Source: Palsa-883 sp035486355
GTDB taxonomy: Bacteria > Pseudomonadota > Alphaproteobacteria > Acetobacterales > Acetobacteraceae
Direction: 5' to 3'
NCBI GenBank assembly: GCA_035486355.1
Contig: DATHNE010000008.1
Location: 1 to 64,000, forward strand
DNA length: 64,000 nucleotides
Under the pieces are notes generated by a model. That model searched no databases. It was not told where the DNA came from and was given only the letters and a program-made list of their open reading frames with translations. The position numbers were made by a program, and so were the translations under genes. Below, piece after piece: positions 46,706 to 55,714 of the stretch; within the stretch, counting starts at the first letter, position 1; each line of letters begins with the position of its first letter.

Positions 46706-46756
46706 CGTGGCCGGACTTAACCCGGCCGTGACGGAGAGAGGGGGGTCGGAAAGTCA
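46706..46756. repeat. Short copy of intergenic repeat family A
   Basis: GTGGCCGGACTTAACCCGGCC then GTGACGGAGAG and GGGTCGGAAAGTCAG match, with few changes, the ends of the hairpin element at 57894-57990. The core can form a GGCCGG/CCGGCC stem. It runs up to the hisN stop codon. Confidence 0.6.
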
Positions 46757-47539
46757 GCCAGCCAGCCGCGCGATCGCCGGGTCCAGCAGCGCCGGGTCGC
46801 CGACCGCCAGCACACGGCCGTCACCATCCGGGCGCAGCGGTGCACCAGACCAATCCGTGATGCGCCCGCCGGCGCCCTCGATCACCGGTACCAGCGCCGC
46901 CCAGTCCCACAGCTTCATGGTGACCTCGGCGATCACGTCGATATGCCCGAGCGCCAGCAGCCCATAAGCGTAGCAATCGCCGCCCCAGGACACACGGCGC
47001 ACCGAATCAGCCAGTTTCTGCCAGCGCGGCATATCGCTCCCGAGCATCCCGGGGCCGGTGCAGGACAGCTCGGCCTCGGCCAGCATGGGGCAGGGGCGGC
47101 AGCCGGGGCGCCCGCCCATCGGGCCACGGAACAGCGTCTTGCGGCCGGTGGCGCCGATCCAGCGTTCGCCCGTCACCGGCTGGTCGATCACACCCAGGAT
47201 CGGTTTGCCGTCCTCCAGCAGCGCGACCAGCGTGCCGAACACCGGTCGGCCAGTGATGAAGGCACGCGTGCCGTCGATCGGGTCCAGCACCCAGCAGAAC
47301 CGCGCCTCTGGCCGGTCGCGGCCGAATTCCTCACCCAACACGCCGTGATCCGGAAAGCGCTCGGCCAGCATCGCGCGCATGGCTTGCTCGGCGCTGCGGT
47401 CGGCGATGGTGACCGGGCTGTGGTCAGTCTTCAAGTCGGCCGCCAATGGCGCGCGGAAGAATGGCCGGATGACCGCCCCCGCGACATCGGCGGCCGCCTC
47501 GGCGGCGGCGATCAAAGGATCGAGGGCGTCGTCGGTCAC
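46754..47539 (-). CDS. hisN: Histidinol-phosphatase, inositol-monophosphatase family
   Basis: 261 residues. Metal sites are GEEFG, DPIDGTRAFITG and WDWAALVPVIEGAGG, the three signatures of the family. SPVTIADRSAEQAMR and the extra RPVFGTLVALL agree best with HisN-type histidinol-phosphatases of alphaproteobacteria, though inositol-phosphate activity cannot be excluded. It follows the cytochrome gene 19 bases later in transcription. Confidence 0.85.
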   Translation of the reverse strand: MTDDALDPLIAAAEAAADVAGAVIRPFFRAPLAADLKTDHSPVTIADRSAEQAMRAMLAERFPDHGVLGEEFGRDRPEARFCWVLDPIDGTRAFITGRPVFGTLVALLEDGKPILGVIDQPVTGERWIGATGRKTLFRGPMGGRPGCRPCPMLAEAELSCTGPGMLGSDMPRWQKLADSVRRVSWGGDCYAYGLLALGHIDVIAEVTMKLWDWAALVPVIEGAGGRITDWSGAPLRPDGDGRVLAVGDPALLDPAIARLAG

Positions 47540-47558
47540 GCGGCCCTCCTGCGGTGGA

Positions 47559-48215
47559 TCAGGACTTCTTCGGGGCCTCGGCGGCGGGCGCGGCCGGAGT
47601 CGCCGGCGCGGCCGGAGCGGCGGCGGGTGGAGCCGCGGCAGGCGCCGCCGGAGCCGCGGCCGGCGCGGCCTCTGGTGCGGGCAGCGCCACCGGGTTCGGC
47701 GACAGCGACCGTAGGTAGGCGATCACGTTCGCCCGGTCCTTGGCGCTTGGGATCCCGGCGAACGTCATGCGGGTGCCCGGGGCATACTGGCTGGGCTTGA
47801 ACAGCCACTCGTTCAGTGCCTCAAACGTCCAGGGCTGGCCTTTGAACTTCTGCAGCGCGTCGGAGTAGTTGAAGCCCTGCTCATGATCGTGCGGCCCGCC
47901 GACCACGTTGTACAGGTTTGGACCAACAGCCGGCCGGCCGCCTTGGTTGAAGGTGTGGCAGGCGACGCAGATCTTCTTGGTATATGCCTCGCCCGCGGCA
48001 GGGTCGGCGCCGGCCAGCAGTGGCGACACCGGCGGCAGTGGGGCGGGCTTCGCTGCCTCGGCACTCGGCGCGGCGGCTTCAGTCTTGATCGCCAGGGCGG
48101 GTTTGCTCGGCGGGATCTCGGTCACCAGGTTGTCGCCAATCAGGCCGGTGAGGAAGAAGACAATGCCCACCACAAGGACGGCGGCAATGCCCTTGTTGAC
48201 GTCCATGCTATCCAT
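47559..48215 (-). CDS. Membrane-anchored cytochrome c with Ala/Pro-rich tail
   Basis: 218 residues: an uncleaved N-terminal membrane helix (IAAVLVVGIVFFLTGLIGD), a class I cytochrome c domain with CVACH (83-87) and axial Met150 in RMTFAGIP, then about 40 residues of low-complexity Ala/Pro. This is the CycM/c552 type that passes electrons to the aa3 oxidase. The start ATG 48215 may be replaced by 48206. It diverges from kdsB. Confidence 0.9.
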   Translation of the reverse strand: MDSMDVNKGIAAVLVVGIVFFLTGLIGDNLVTEIPPSKPALAIKTEAAAPSAEAAKPAPLPPVSPLLAGADPAAGEAYTKKICVACHTFNQGGRPAVGPNLYNVVGGPHDHEQGFNYSDALQKFKGQPWTFEALNEWLFKPSQYAPGTRMTFAGIPSAKDRANVIAYLRSLSPNPVALPAPEAAPAAAPAAPAAAPPAAAPAAPATPAAPAAEAPKKS

Positions 48216-48397
48216 GCGACCTGACTTCTCCGCCTTGATCGTTCGACACAAACCAGCACGTCCGCGTCCCGTTGCACGCGGGCGTGCGCCTTCATAAGGT
48301 GCGGGGCACCATAGGCAAACCACCCAGACCCTTCAACCCGTCCCCGCCCCTTTCGGACCCACTTCGCACCGGCTTTTCCCATCGTGAATCGCATCTC

Positions 48398-49141
48398 ATG
48401 ACCCCCATCGTCGTCATCCCGTCCCGCATGGCGTCCACCAGGCTGCCGGGCAAGCCGTTGGCCGATATCCATGGCAAGTCGATGATCGTGCACGTGCTCG
48501 ACCGCGCGCGGGAGGCGGATATCGGGCCAGCCGCAGTGGCCTGTGGCGATCCCGAGATCGCCGAGGCGGTGCGCGCGGCGGGCGGCACCGCGGTGATGAC
48601 CGATCCGTCGCTGCCGCGCGGATCCGATCGCGTGCATGCGGCGCTGGCGGTGCTCGATCCGCAGGGGCGGTACGACGTCGTGGTGAACTTGCAGGGCGAC
48701 CTCCCAACCATACCGTCGGTCTATCTGCGCGCCGTGCTGACGCCGCTGGCCGATCCGGCGTTCGACATCGCCACGCTGGTGGCACCGATCACCTCGGCGG
48801 AGGAAGCGGCGGCGCCATCTGTGGTGAAGGCGGCCTGCGCGTTCGATCATGGCCGCGCGGTGTCGCCGGCGCTGTATTTCTCCCGCGTGGCGATCCCATG
48901 GGGGGAAGGACCGCTGTGGCACCACATTGGCATCTATGCGTTCCGCCGCGCGGCGCTGGCGCGGTTCGTCTCACTGCCGGAAGCCCCGCTGGAGCGGCGC
49001 GAAAGCCTGGAACAACTGCGCGCGCTCGAAGCCGGCATGCGCATCGCATGCGTGCGGGTAGAGCATGCGCCGTTCGGCGTGGATACAGCCATCGACCTCG
49101 AGCGGGCGCGTGAGATTCTGCGCCAAGGGATGCCGACATGA
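48398..49141 (+). CDS. kdsB: 3-deoxy-manno-octulosonate cytidylyltransferase
   Basis: 247 residues. The N-terminal RMASTRLPGKPLADI nucleotide loop, the NLQGDLPTI segment (alphaproteobacterial form of NxQGDEP) and YAFRRAALARFVSLPEAPLERRESLEQLRALE are diagnostic. It makes CMP-Kdo for lipopolysaccharide core. The real start is ATG 48398; the longer frame overlaps the cytochrome gene promoter region. Its stop overlaps pheA by four bases. Confidence 0.96.
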   Translation: MTPIVVIPSRMASTRLPGKPLADIHGKSMIVHVLDRAREADIGPAAVACGDPEIAEAVRAAGGTAVMTDPSLPRGSDRVHAALAVLDPQGRYDVVVNLQGDLPTIPSVYLRAVLTPLADPAFDIATLVAPITSAEEAAAPSVVKAACAFDHGRAVSPALYFSRVAIPWGEGPLWHHIGIYAFRRAALARFVSLPEAPLERRESLEQLRALEAGMRIACVRVEHAPFGVDTAIDLERAREILRQGMPT

Positions 49142-49986
49142 GCAGCGTGATCGCGTTCCAGGGCCAGCCCGGCGCCTATTCGGACCTGGCCTGCCGAGTA
49201 GCCTATCCCGGCATGACCACCCTGCCCTGCGAGAGCTTCGAGGCGGCGATCGAGGCGGTGCGCGAAGGACGCGCACAGCTCGGCATGCTGCCATGTGAGA
49301 ACAGCTTGGCCGGACGCGTGCCGGACATCCACTACTTGCTGCCCGGATCGGGGCTGTACGTGGTGGGCGAACATTTCCACCGTGTGGAGCACTGCCTGCT
49401 GGCACCGAAGGGGGCGACCATCGCCGGGCTGAAGCGGGTGCACTCGCATCCCGTGGCCTTGGACCAGGTGCGTCGCCTGCTGCGCGAGCTGGGCGTGACG
49501 GCTGTTGTGCAGGCGGACACCGCGGGCGCGGCGGGGATGGTCGCACAGTGGAACAACCGCGAGGATGCGGCGATCGCGTCGTCACTGGCCGCGGAGATCT
49601 ACGGGCTGGAAATCCTGCGCAGCAACGTCGAGGACGCGGCGCACAACACGACCCGATTCTACGTGATGGCGCCAAAACCCTCGATGCCCGATCCGGCAAC
49701 GCCGAATCTGATGACGACGTTTGTGTTCCGTGTGCGGAACGTACCGGCAGCGCTGTACAAGGCGATGGGTGGGTTCGCGACCAATGGCGTGAACCTGACC
49801 AAGCTGGAGAGCTACATGATCGCCGGCCAGTTCGTTGCGACACAATTCCTGTGCGATGCTGATGGGCATCCGGAACATCCCGCGATGCGGCGCGCGCTCG
49901 AAGAACTGACATTCTTCTCGACCGAGGTGCGCGTGTTGGGAGTTTATCCCGCGGCACCATTCCGGCTGACGCACGGCGCAGATTGA
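49138..49986 (+). CDS. pheA: Prephenate dehydratase
   Basis: 282 residues, the monofunctional form without chorismate mutase. The catalytic TRF motif is at residues 172-174 (NTTRFYVM). A C-terminal ACT domain includes GVNLTKLESYM, the phenylalanine-binding ESRP site in a variant form, so feedback control is likely. ATGA overlap with kdsB couples translation. It forms phenylpyruvate for phenylalanine. Confidence 0.96.
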   Translation: MSSVIAFQGQPGAYSDLACRVAYPGMTTLPCESFEAAIEAVREGRAQLGMLPCENSLAGRVPDIHYLLPGSGLYVVGEHFHRVEHCLLAPKGATIAGLKRVHSHPVALDQVRRLLRELGVTAVVQADTAGAAGMVAQWNNREDAAIASSLAAEIYGLEILRSNVEDAAHNTTRFYVMAPKPSMPDPATPNLMTTFVFRVRNVPAALYKAMGGFATNGVNLTKLESYMIAGQFVATQFLCDADGHPEHPAMRRALEELTFFSTEVRVLGVYPAAPFRLTHGAD

Positions 49987-50019
49987 GGCTGTAAAGGAGC
50001 GTCACTGCGTGCGTCGCGC

Positions 50020-50481
50020 TTATGCGTCTGGCACGGCGAGGTGCATGACAGACTGGCCGGTTTCAGCGGTGATCAGCTCCGCAACCAGCGTGCGATGGCA
50101 GGTGGTGTGGTCGCGCTCGAAGCACAGCAGGCAGGCGCGGGTGCCGCGGGCCAAAACGATCGCCTGAGCCAGCTCGGCCTGCGGCCGATCGCCCTGCATA
50201 TGCGCCTGATAGATCGGTACCATGCGTTCGGGATGGCCCGACCGCACCGCGTCACGCCCCGGCTTCGGCGTGCCGAGCTGCTGGAGATGCACGTAGGCGA
50301 TGCCGGCGGCATCCAACTCTGCGGCCAACTGACGCTTGGAAAAGCCAGGCTTGCGCGAGGCGGCAACAGCCCGCACGTCGATCAGCAGCGCCACACGCGC
50401 CTCGCGCAGCCGCGCCAGAACCGCGGCAACCGTGGTGCCCTCATAGCCGATGGTTGCGAGCGGCAGCGTGCGTGCGGCCAT
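50020..50481 (-). CDS. DUF488 domain-containing protein
   Basis: 153 residues with the DUF488 pattern: TIGYEG at the start, LIDVRAVAASRKPGFSK, and the late cysteine motif LLCFERDHTTCHR. Function unknown; the conserved Cys/Asp/Arg pockets suggest a nucleic-acid or nucleotide-related enzyme. The start overlaps the lipoprotein stop by one base, so it is the third gene of the nudC operon. Confidence 0.88.
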   Translation of the reverse strand: MAARTLPLATIGYEGTTVAAVLARLREARVALLIDVRAVAASRKPGFSKRQLAAELDAAGIAYVHLQQLGTPKPGRDAVRSGHPERMVPIYQAHMQGDRPQAELAQAIVLARGTRACLLCFERDHTTCHRTLVAELITAETGQSVMHLAVPDA

Positions 50482-50771
50482 CAGGGCTCGTCGGTGCCGC
50501 CGTAGGGTGCGAGGAGCACGGGCTGCACCCCACCGCGTGGGGGAAGCCCCTTGGCGGTCAGGCAGGTGTTCACGGCTTTGCGTTGTGCCAGCGACAACTT
50601 GGTCTGCCAGATCGGGTCATAGCTGTACACAGGCGCCTGCACCAGCAACGCATGTACCGCAGGATCCTGATCGGCCTGCTGTTCGCATTGCCCCTGCGGC
50701 GTCGTTGCCGGTGGCGGGGGCGTACAGCCGGCGAGCAGCGCCAGCAGCACCAGACTGACGCGCAGGCTCAT
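50481..50771 (-). CDS. Small lipoprotein of unknown function
   Basis: 96 residues with signal peptide and lipobox LLAGC (Cys16), then a Pro/Thr linker and a domain with two further cysteines (GQCEQQAD and NTCLTAKG) that may form a disulfide. Its ATG overlaps the nudC stop (ATGA). The pairing with nudC and DUF488 is unexplained. Confidence 0.75.
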   Translation of the reverse strand: MSLRVSLVLLALLAGCTPPPPATTPQGQCEQQADQDPAVHALLVQAPVYSYDPIWQTKLSLAQRKAVNTCLTAKGLPPRGGVQPVLLAPYGGTDEP

Positions 50772-51760
50772 GCGGCCGCCATCCAATCCTCGATCAATCT
50801 CCGGGCAATGCTGTCGAGGCGCGGCAGCACGAAGTCATGGCCTTCAGGATCACGGATCTCGGCGCGGGAGAACCAGCGCACATCAATCATTTCTTCGGGG
50901 TCGATGGTGATCTCTTCGGACAGGCCCTCGGCGTAGTAACCCAGCATGATGTTGCCGGGGAACGGCCAGGGCTGGCTGGAATGATAACGCACGGCGCCGG
51001 TGCGGATGCCGGATTCCTCGAACACCTCGCGACGGACGGCTTCTTCCAGCGTTTCGCCCGGTTCCACGAAGCCGGCGAGGGTGGAGTACATGTTGGCGCG
51101 CGGGAAGCGCTGCGAGTGGCCGAGCAGGGCGCGGTCGCCCTTGGTGACCAGCATGATCACCGCCGGATCGGTGCGCGGGAAATGCTGCGTTTCGCAGGCG
51201 GTACATTTCATCACGTGGCCGGCGCTTTTGACATCGCAGGGCGCGCCGCAAACGCCGCAGAAGCGATGGCGGCTGCGCCAGTGCAGCAGGCCGCGAGCGT
51301 GCGCGAGGATCGAGGCCTCGGGCTTCGCCACCCCCCAGCCGACGGCGCGCAGATCGACAAACTTGCCCAGCGTGTCGGGCAGCAGCGGTACCGGGTCCTC
51401 GGCGGCGCTAATGTCGATGCCGAACACCGCCTTGTCGTCAAGCAAACCAAGGAAGGCCCAAGGCCCGCCGCCCATCCGCAGCGCAGTGGCGGCGGCACCG
51501 GAGATGTAGATCGCCTCGGGCACACCTTCGTCCACGCCGTGCACGAGATTGCGGCTGCGCCATACCGGCACGAACAGTGTCTCGGGATCCTCCAGCCGTT
51601 CGGCGATCCAGGCGGCATCTTCGCGTCGCAGACCGGCGCGGTCGAGCGGGCTCGACGAGTAGACGTTCGGGCGACTGGCCAGAATCAGGGTCACGAGCTT
51701 GTCCGTGGGCTGGGGGTTCGAAGCGCGCGGGACGGTGCCACGCGGGGACGGTTCGGACAA
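50768..51760 (-). CDS. nudC: NAD(+)/NADH diphosphatase NudC
   Basis: 330 residues. A Cys4 zinc ribbon (FCGVCGAPC and CTACETQ) precedes the Nudix box GFVEPGETLEEAVRREVFEESG, and the NADH-specific SQPWPFP motif follows it. The enzyme splits NAD(H) and removes NAD caps from RNA. It heads a three-gene overlapping operon. Note that an NAD-targeting RES toxin is encoded 8 kb away, without evidence for a link. Confidence 0.95.
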   Translation of the reverse strand: MSEPSPRGTVPRASNPQPTDKLVTLILASRPNVYSSSPLDRAGLRREDAAWIAERLEDPETLFVPVWRSRNLVHGVDEGVPEAIYISGAAATALRMGGGPWAFLGLLDDKAVFGIDISAAEDPVPLLPDTLGKFVDLRAVGWGVAKPEASILAHARGLLHWRSRHRFCGVCGAPCDVKSAGHVMKCTACETQHFPRTDPAVIMLVTKGDRALLGHSQRFPRANMYSTLAGFVEPGETLEEAVRREVFEESGIRTGAVRYHSSQPWPFPGNIMLGYYAEGLSEEITIDPEEMIDVRWFSRAEIRDPEGHDFVLPRLDSIARRLIEDWMAAA

Positions 51761-52006
51761 CCTTCACAGCCCTTCGGTAGGGTTGGTTTGAATTTCCATT
51801 ATGGGTGTGAAGGGCCTGTCCACTTCCGAGACAGCCCTCGGCAAGACCGGACATCTGGCTCTGCCGGAAATTGGCCCGAAGCGGAATGGAAGCTTTGGAG
51901 CAACCAACGGCGATAAGCAGGCACGCGCAGGGGAGTTCCACCAAGGCGTCTTATGCGGTCTCCGAGAGGAGCGTCGTGCGTTAGGAAACCGGCCAGCGTT
52001 TGATTG

Positions 52007-53464
52007 TCACTGCGCGCTCAAAGCGTTCGCGCCCGGCGTTTTGACGATCGGCGGCGGGTTCCATCTGCCTGTCAGCGCGTCGGGCTTGGGGCCATAGAGC
52101 CGCATGGTCACATTGAACCCGCCTTTCGGCGATGGCAGCCAGTTGGCTTCCTTGCTCGGGCCGGGGCTCTCGTTCTGGAAATACAGGTCGAGCGATCCAT
52201 CAGCATTGTATTTGAAGGGCATCCATGAACTGACCGCTTGCCGGTTGAGGTTGTTGGGATAGGCGAACCCGTCCGGATCATACATCGTGATGGACCAGAA
52301 AGCATTCACTGGCGGCGCGGTCGCCTTATCGAAGTGGATTGTATACCTGTTCGCTCCGTCGAGCGGTTTGCCGTCTTCATCAGCAAGATTTAGCGGGTAA
52401 ATCGCGTCTTCTGGCAGGTTCGCTCCGAGTCCGAGGCGCGCGATAATCGCCCGCTTGAGATAGTAGTTGCCATAGACGCCCATCGTATCGGTGTTCATCG
52501 ACCAGCCGTTGGCGATCCGAGCCACTGTCGGCACCTTCCAATCCATCAGCGCCTGCCCATCCTCAGGGGCTGTCTCGAGCGCTTTTGCGACGATCGGATC
52601 GACATTTGCGATGTCGAACGGCTTGCCCGGCTCGATGCCCAGCTTTTTCATTTGCGCAAGGATCGGCTGATCCGTGACGTGCGGCGGTTGCTGACCCATT
52701 AGCTCAGCCGCATAGGCGAAGAACTTGCCGGCCGGCATCGTGTCAACCTGTTGGCGCGGTGGCGTCTTCATGTCGACGGAAGGATCGACCTTGAGCGTTG
52801 GCGGCGTTGGCGTCTTGCCCCACTCGGAGAGCAAGGTGATTTTGTAGCCCGCCTGAATTTTCCGAACCGCTTCGTAATCGGAGGGGCCATCGGTCTTTGT
52901 GCGCCCGATGATCCAGACGTAAGGGGTCGGCGCCGCGATCCGAATCATATCGGCGGGAACCGTTCCGGACCAGCCAGGCGGCGTCACCAGGAAGTTGGCC
53001 GCCTGCGTCCCGGTGGTTCGCCAGCCGGGCGATGCAAACACGTCCGTCCACATGTCGAGCATCGGCAGTAGGTAATAGCGCCCGGCGGTGTCGGGGACCG
53101 AAACGACAACCGGCTCCTTGAGCATGTCGAGATAAGCGATCGAGTAGAGGGTGTCATAATTCGTGCGGACGACGGTTTTATCACTGGCCGGAGGGTAGGC
53201 CGGGACGTTGCTGAAAGCATTCATCGGACCACGGCCGAACCCCTCGGTCGTATTTGTGAGCTGCTTGCGCGTGATGTCCATCGTGATGAGCGGGTAGAGA
53301 TACACGTAGGCGTCGACGGCGATGGCGTGTGCCTGTTCTTCGGTGGGTTTTGGATCAGCCGCCGCCATCATCGGCATAGTCAGCACAGTCGCGACGAGCA
53401 TGGCACGTGCCACCCACCGCAGAAGCCCGCGTGCGCAGTGCTGCATGGCGATTGTCCTCTTCAT
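52007..53464 (-). CDS. DUF1254/DUF1214 secreted protein
   Basis: About 485 residues from ATG 53464 (M at 53467 or further upstream to 53512 possible). Signal peptide MLVATVLTMPMMAAA, then DUF1254 (YVYLYPLITMDITRKQL, NAFSNVPAYPPASDKTVVRTNYDTLYS) and C-terminal DUF1214 (FWSITMYDPDGFAYPNNLNR, with YFQNESPG). Such proteins are periplasmic or outer-membrane associated with unclear function. Monocistronic. Confidence 0.87.
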   Translation of the reverse strand: MKRTIAMQHCARGLLRWVARAMLVATVLTMPMMAAADPKPTEEQAHAIAVDAYVYLYPLITMDITRKQLTNTTEGFGRGPMNAFSNVPAYPPASDKTVVRTNYDTLYSIAYLDMLKEPVVVSVPDTAGRYYLLPMLDMWTDVFASPGWRTTGTQAANFLVTPPGWSGTVPADMIRIAAPTPYVWIIGRTKTDGPSDYEAVRKIQAGYKITLLSEWGKTPTPPTLKVDPSVDMKTPPRQQVDTMPAGKFFAYAAELMGQQPPHVTDQPILAQMKKLGIEPGKPFDIANVDPIVAKALETAPEDGQALMDWKVPTVARIANGWSMNTDTMGVYGNYYLKRAIIARLGLGANLPEDAIYPLNLADEDGKPLDGANRYTIHFDKATAPPVNAFWSITMYDPDGFAYPNNLNRQAVSSWMPFKYNADGSLDLYFQNESPGPSKEANWLPSPKGGFNVTMRLYGPKPDALTGRWNPPPIVKTPGANALSAQ

Positions 53465-54189
53465 CATCGCGGCCTGATCCCGCATCGGGGTCACCCATAC
53501 GCGAAGCGCCACGCGGGTGCCCTAGGCACCCTTATGAGGGTCTAGAGCGGCGCGCTATCCAGTTTCGGCAAGTGACCCACTCCCAGCCCTTCGCGGCCCT
53601 TGCATCAGCTGGGTCGCGCACCTGAATGCTATATCGACGGCAACGCTCACCATCCGCCGCCGGTAGTGGGTCATGGGTGGATGGCGCCGCTGCGTGAGCG
53701 GAAGCACCACCTCGTCGTAGCCATCGCGTTGGCGAACCAAACCCCCGGATTGCCTGGGCCGCGATGAGCGACACAGCACCGTACCGTCCTGCGGCAGCCG
53801 CAGCCTGATCGGGCTGAGCTGCAACGAGCCGGGAGCTTGCAAGAGCGAAGAAGCGTGACGGCAAAATCGCTCGACCCGACGGATCGAGAGAAGCCTGAGT
53901 GAGTCGGAGGGACCCCAATCCCGGCAAACTGATAAGGCCTCGATCCGCGGAACCCACCAGGGCGAGCGGTCCATCTCAGACCGCATCAAAAGCCGGACAC
54001 ATCATCGCAAGCGATCGAAGCCACCGCGACAGACCTCTTGCAGGCCAGGGGCCATCCCCACATGACCCACCAACGCGCCTCCGAGCCACCTGACGCTTGG
54101 CCGCGATGGTGCGTTTGATGGTCATGCGATGCTCCAGGTCAGGCCGGCAGTGCTTTGCCAGGGTGCACCAGCGATTGCAATCAAGAGGC
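53465..54189. other. Gene-poor stretch
   Basis: About 720 bases between the DUF1254 start and the Gfo/Idh stop. Frames up to 145 codons exist on the minus strand (53532-53989), but none resembles a known protein or has a convincing start. No clear repeat or RNA was seen. Confidence 0.35.
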
Positions 54190-55170
54190 TTAGCGTGTCT
54201 CGACCTCAGTCGTGCGACCACGCGCGGCGACGGATCGGGTGATTGCCTCAAACACCGCGACCGTACCGATCATCTGATCATAGGGGATCGGATAGGGTGC
54301 GCGGCCTTCCACCGCATCGGCAAAGGCCTCCAGTTCCAGCCGTAGCGTGTCGACCTCGGGAAGATGACGGTGCTCCGCCGGCTTGCCGGTCAGGCGCAGC
54401 GTCAGTTCGGTCTGGTCGTGGTTTTCGGCGTTGCCGTCGGTGCCGAAAATATGCAGTCGCCAGGTGACGGGCGTGACACGGATGGTGACGAGCGTGCCGG
54501 ACATGCCGTTGGCGAACTCCAGCAGCACTGACAGGCTGTCCAGCGGGTCGGGCGCAGTGCGCCACGTGATCAACTGCGTGGTGACGCGGCGGACCGGGCC
54601 TAGCAGGTTCACGAAGCAGTCCAGCATGTGCACGCCGGTGCCAGTCAGGCCACCGGCAGGCGATTCGCTGGCGTCGTGACGCCAAGTGGCGAAATTGCCG
54701 GAGGAGTTCTGGTTGCTGATGTGGCCTTCGACGTGCAGCAGCCTTCCCAGCGTTCCCGCGGCGATCCACCGCTTCAGCTCCACCAGTGCGGGCAGAAAGC
54801 GGCGGTTATGGCCGAGGGCCAGCAACACGCCGGCCTGTTCGCAGGCCTGCACCGCACGGACCGCGTCGGCCCGGCGCAGGGTGAACGGCTTCTCGCACAG
54901 GATTGGCTTGCCGGCGCGCGCGATTTCCTCGATCTGGTCGGCGTGCATCGAATGCGGCGTGGCCAGCACCACGGCGTCGATCTCGGGATCGCGCAGCATG
55001 TCCGCGATGCGAGGGGACAGTCGCAGCCCGTGGGCGTCGGCGACGTCGCGCCGCAGCTCGGGACGCGGGCTGACGGCGTGGATGAAGCGGATGCGGTCAG
55101 CGGCCGGTTGCGCTGCGTCCAACAGGCGCTTGCCCCACCAGCCCAGGCCGACCATGGCGGCGCGGATCAT
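54190..55170 (-). CDS. Gfo/Idh/MocA family oxidoreductase
   Basis: 326 residues. The N-terminal Rossmann domain has MVGLGWWGKRLLDA and DAVVLATPHSMHADQIEEIARAGKPILCEKPFTL, including the EKP motif whose Lys is catalytic in this family. The C-terminal beta-sheet domain has GGLTGTGVHMLDCF. It would oxidise or reduce a sugar or cyclitol with NAD(P). It follows the damaged small membrane protein by four bases. Confidence 0.9.
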   Translation of the reverse strand: MIRAAMVGLGWWGKRLLDAAQPAADRIRFIHAVSPRPELRRDVADAHGLRLSPRIADMLRDPEIDAVVLATPHSMHADQIEEIARAGKPILCEKPFTLRRADAVRAVQACEQAGVLLALGHNRRFLPALVELKRWIAAGTLGRLLHVEGHISNQNSSGNFATWRHDASESPAGGLTGTGVHMLDCFVNLLGPVRRVTTQLITWRTAPDPLDSLSVLLEFANGMSGTLVTIRVTPVTWRLHIFGTDGNAENHDQTELTLRLTGKPAEHRHLPEVDTLRLELEAFADAVEGRAPYPIPYDQMIGTVAVFEAITRSVAARGRTTEVETR

Positions 55171-55173
55171 CCG

Positions 55174-55469
55174 CTACGGCCAGTGGAAGCCGTGCGCCAT
55201 CACGCCGAGCATGGCGGCGAAAGGGCGATCGTCGCGCTGAAGCCACCCGACATAATGCCGACGCGCCAGCGGAAATCGGCCCGTTGCGTGGCAGCCAACA
55301 CGTCGAACCTCTGATCGCCCCCATCCAGTCGCCGCGCAATGCGCGCCAGCGTCACCGCGGTGCGACGAGCGACTTTTTCCAGAACGGCCACACGGCTCTG
55401 CATATCGGCAGGATATCGGCCGCTCACGGTCGGTTCAATGGGCGTGTCGGACAGGGGCGTGTCAGCCAT
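55174..55469 (-). pseudogene. Small membrane protein with frameshifted C-terminus
   Basis: The intact frame from ATG 55469 encodes 89 residues and stops at 55200 after SATIALSPPCSA. One base shift near 55220-55235 would give FAAMLGVMAHGFHWP ending at 55174, the expected hydrophobic end of this small family (coiled coil RRLDGGDQRFDVLAATQRADFRW then one membrane helix). The gene is either frameshifted or uses the shorter end. Function unknown. Confidence 0.55.
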
Positions 55470-55582
55470 CGATACGCTCCTTTTCGGGGCATCTTGCCGG
55501 CCGATCCATGAACAATTCGCTGATCCGCCGGCCACGATCGGCGGCTTGTGACCTGCCCCCCGAACCGTGGTAGACTCCACGC

Positions 55583-55679
55583 GGGAGGTCGGCGGCGGAC
55601 GGGCGCCTCGCCAACCCGGTCAGGTCCGGAAGGAAGCAGCCGCAACGAGTTTCCGCTCGGGTCGTTTGCCGGCCTCCCA
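55583..55679 (+). ncRNA. ffs: Signal recognition particle RNA, small bacterial type (4.5S)
   Basis: The conserved domain IV sequence GGTCAGGTCCGGAAGGAAGC lies at 55619-55638, and the ends GGGAGGTCGGCGG and CCGGCCTCCC pair as the long stem. It stands directly before dnaX, its common place. Confidence 0.92.
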
Positions 55680-55714
55680 CTCGGCACACCAGGAAGGGGG
55701 CCGCCGCAGCGGCT

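Noticed and set aside
42205..50000. Linking the RES toxin with NudC as one NAD-control system
   Set aside because: The genes are 8 kb apart in separate operons with unrelated genes between; nothing in the sequence connects them.
53532..53989. Two overlapping minus-strand frames of 141 and 144 codons
   Set aside because: Neither resembles a known protein and both have the composition of non-coding high-GC sequence.
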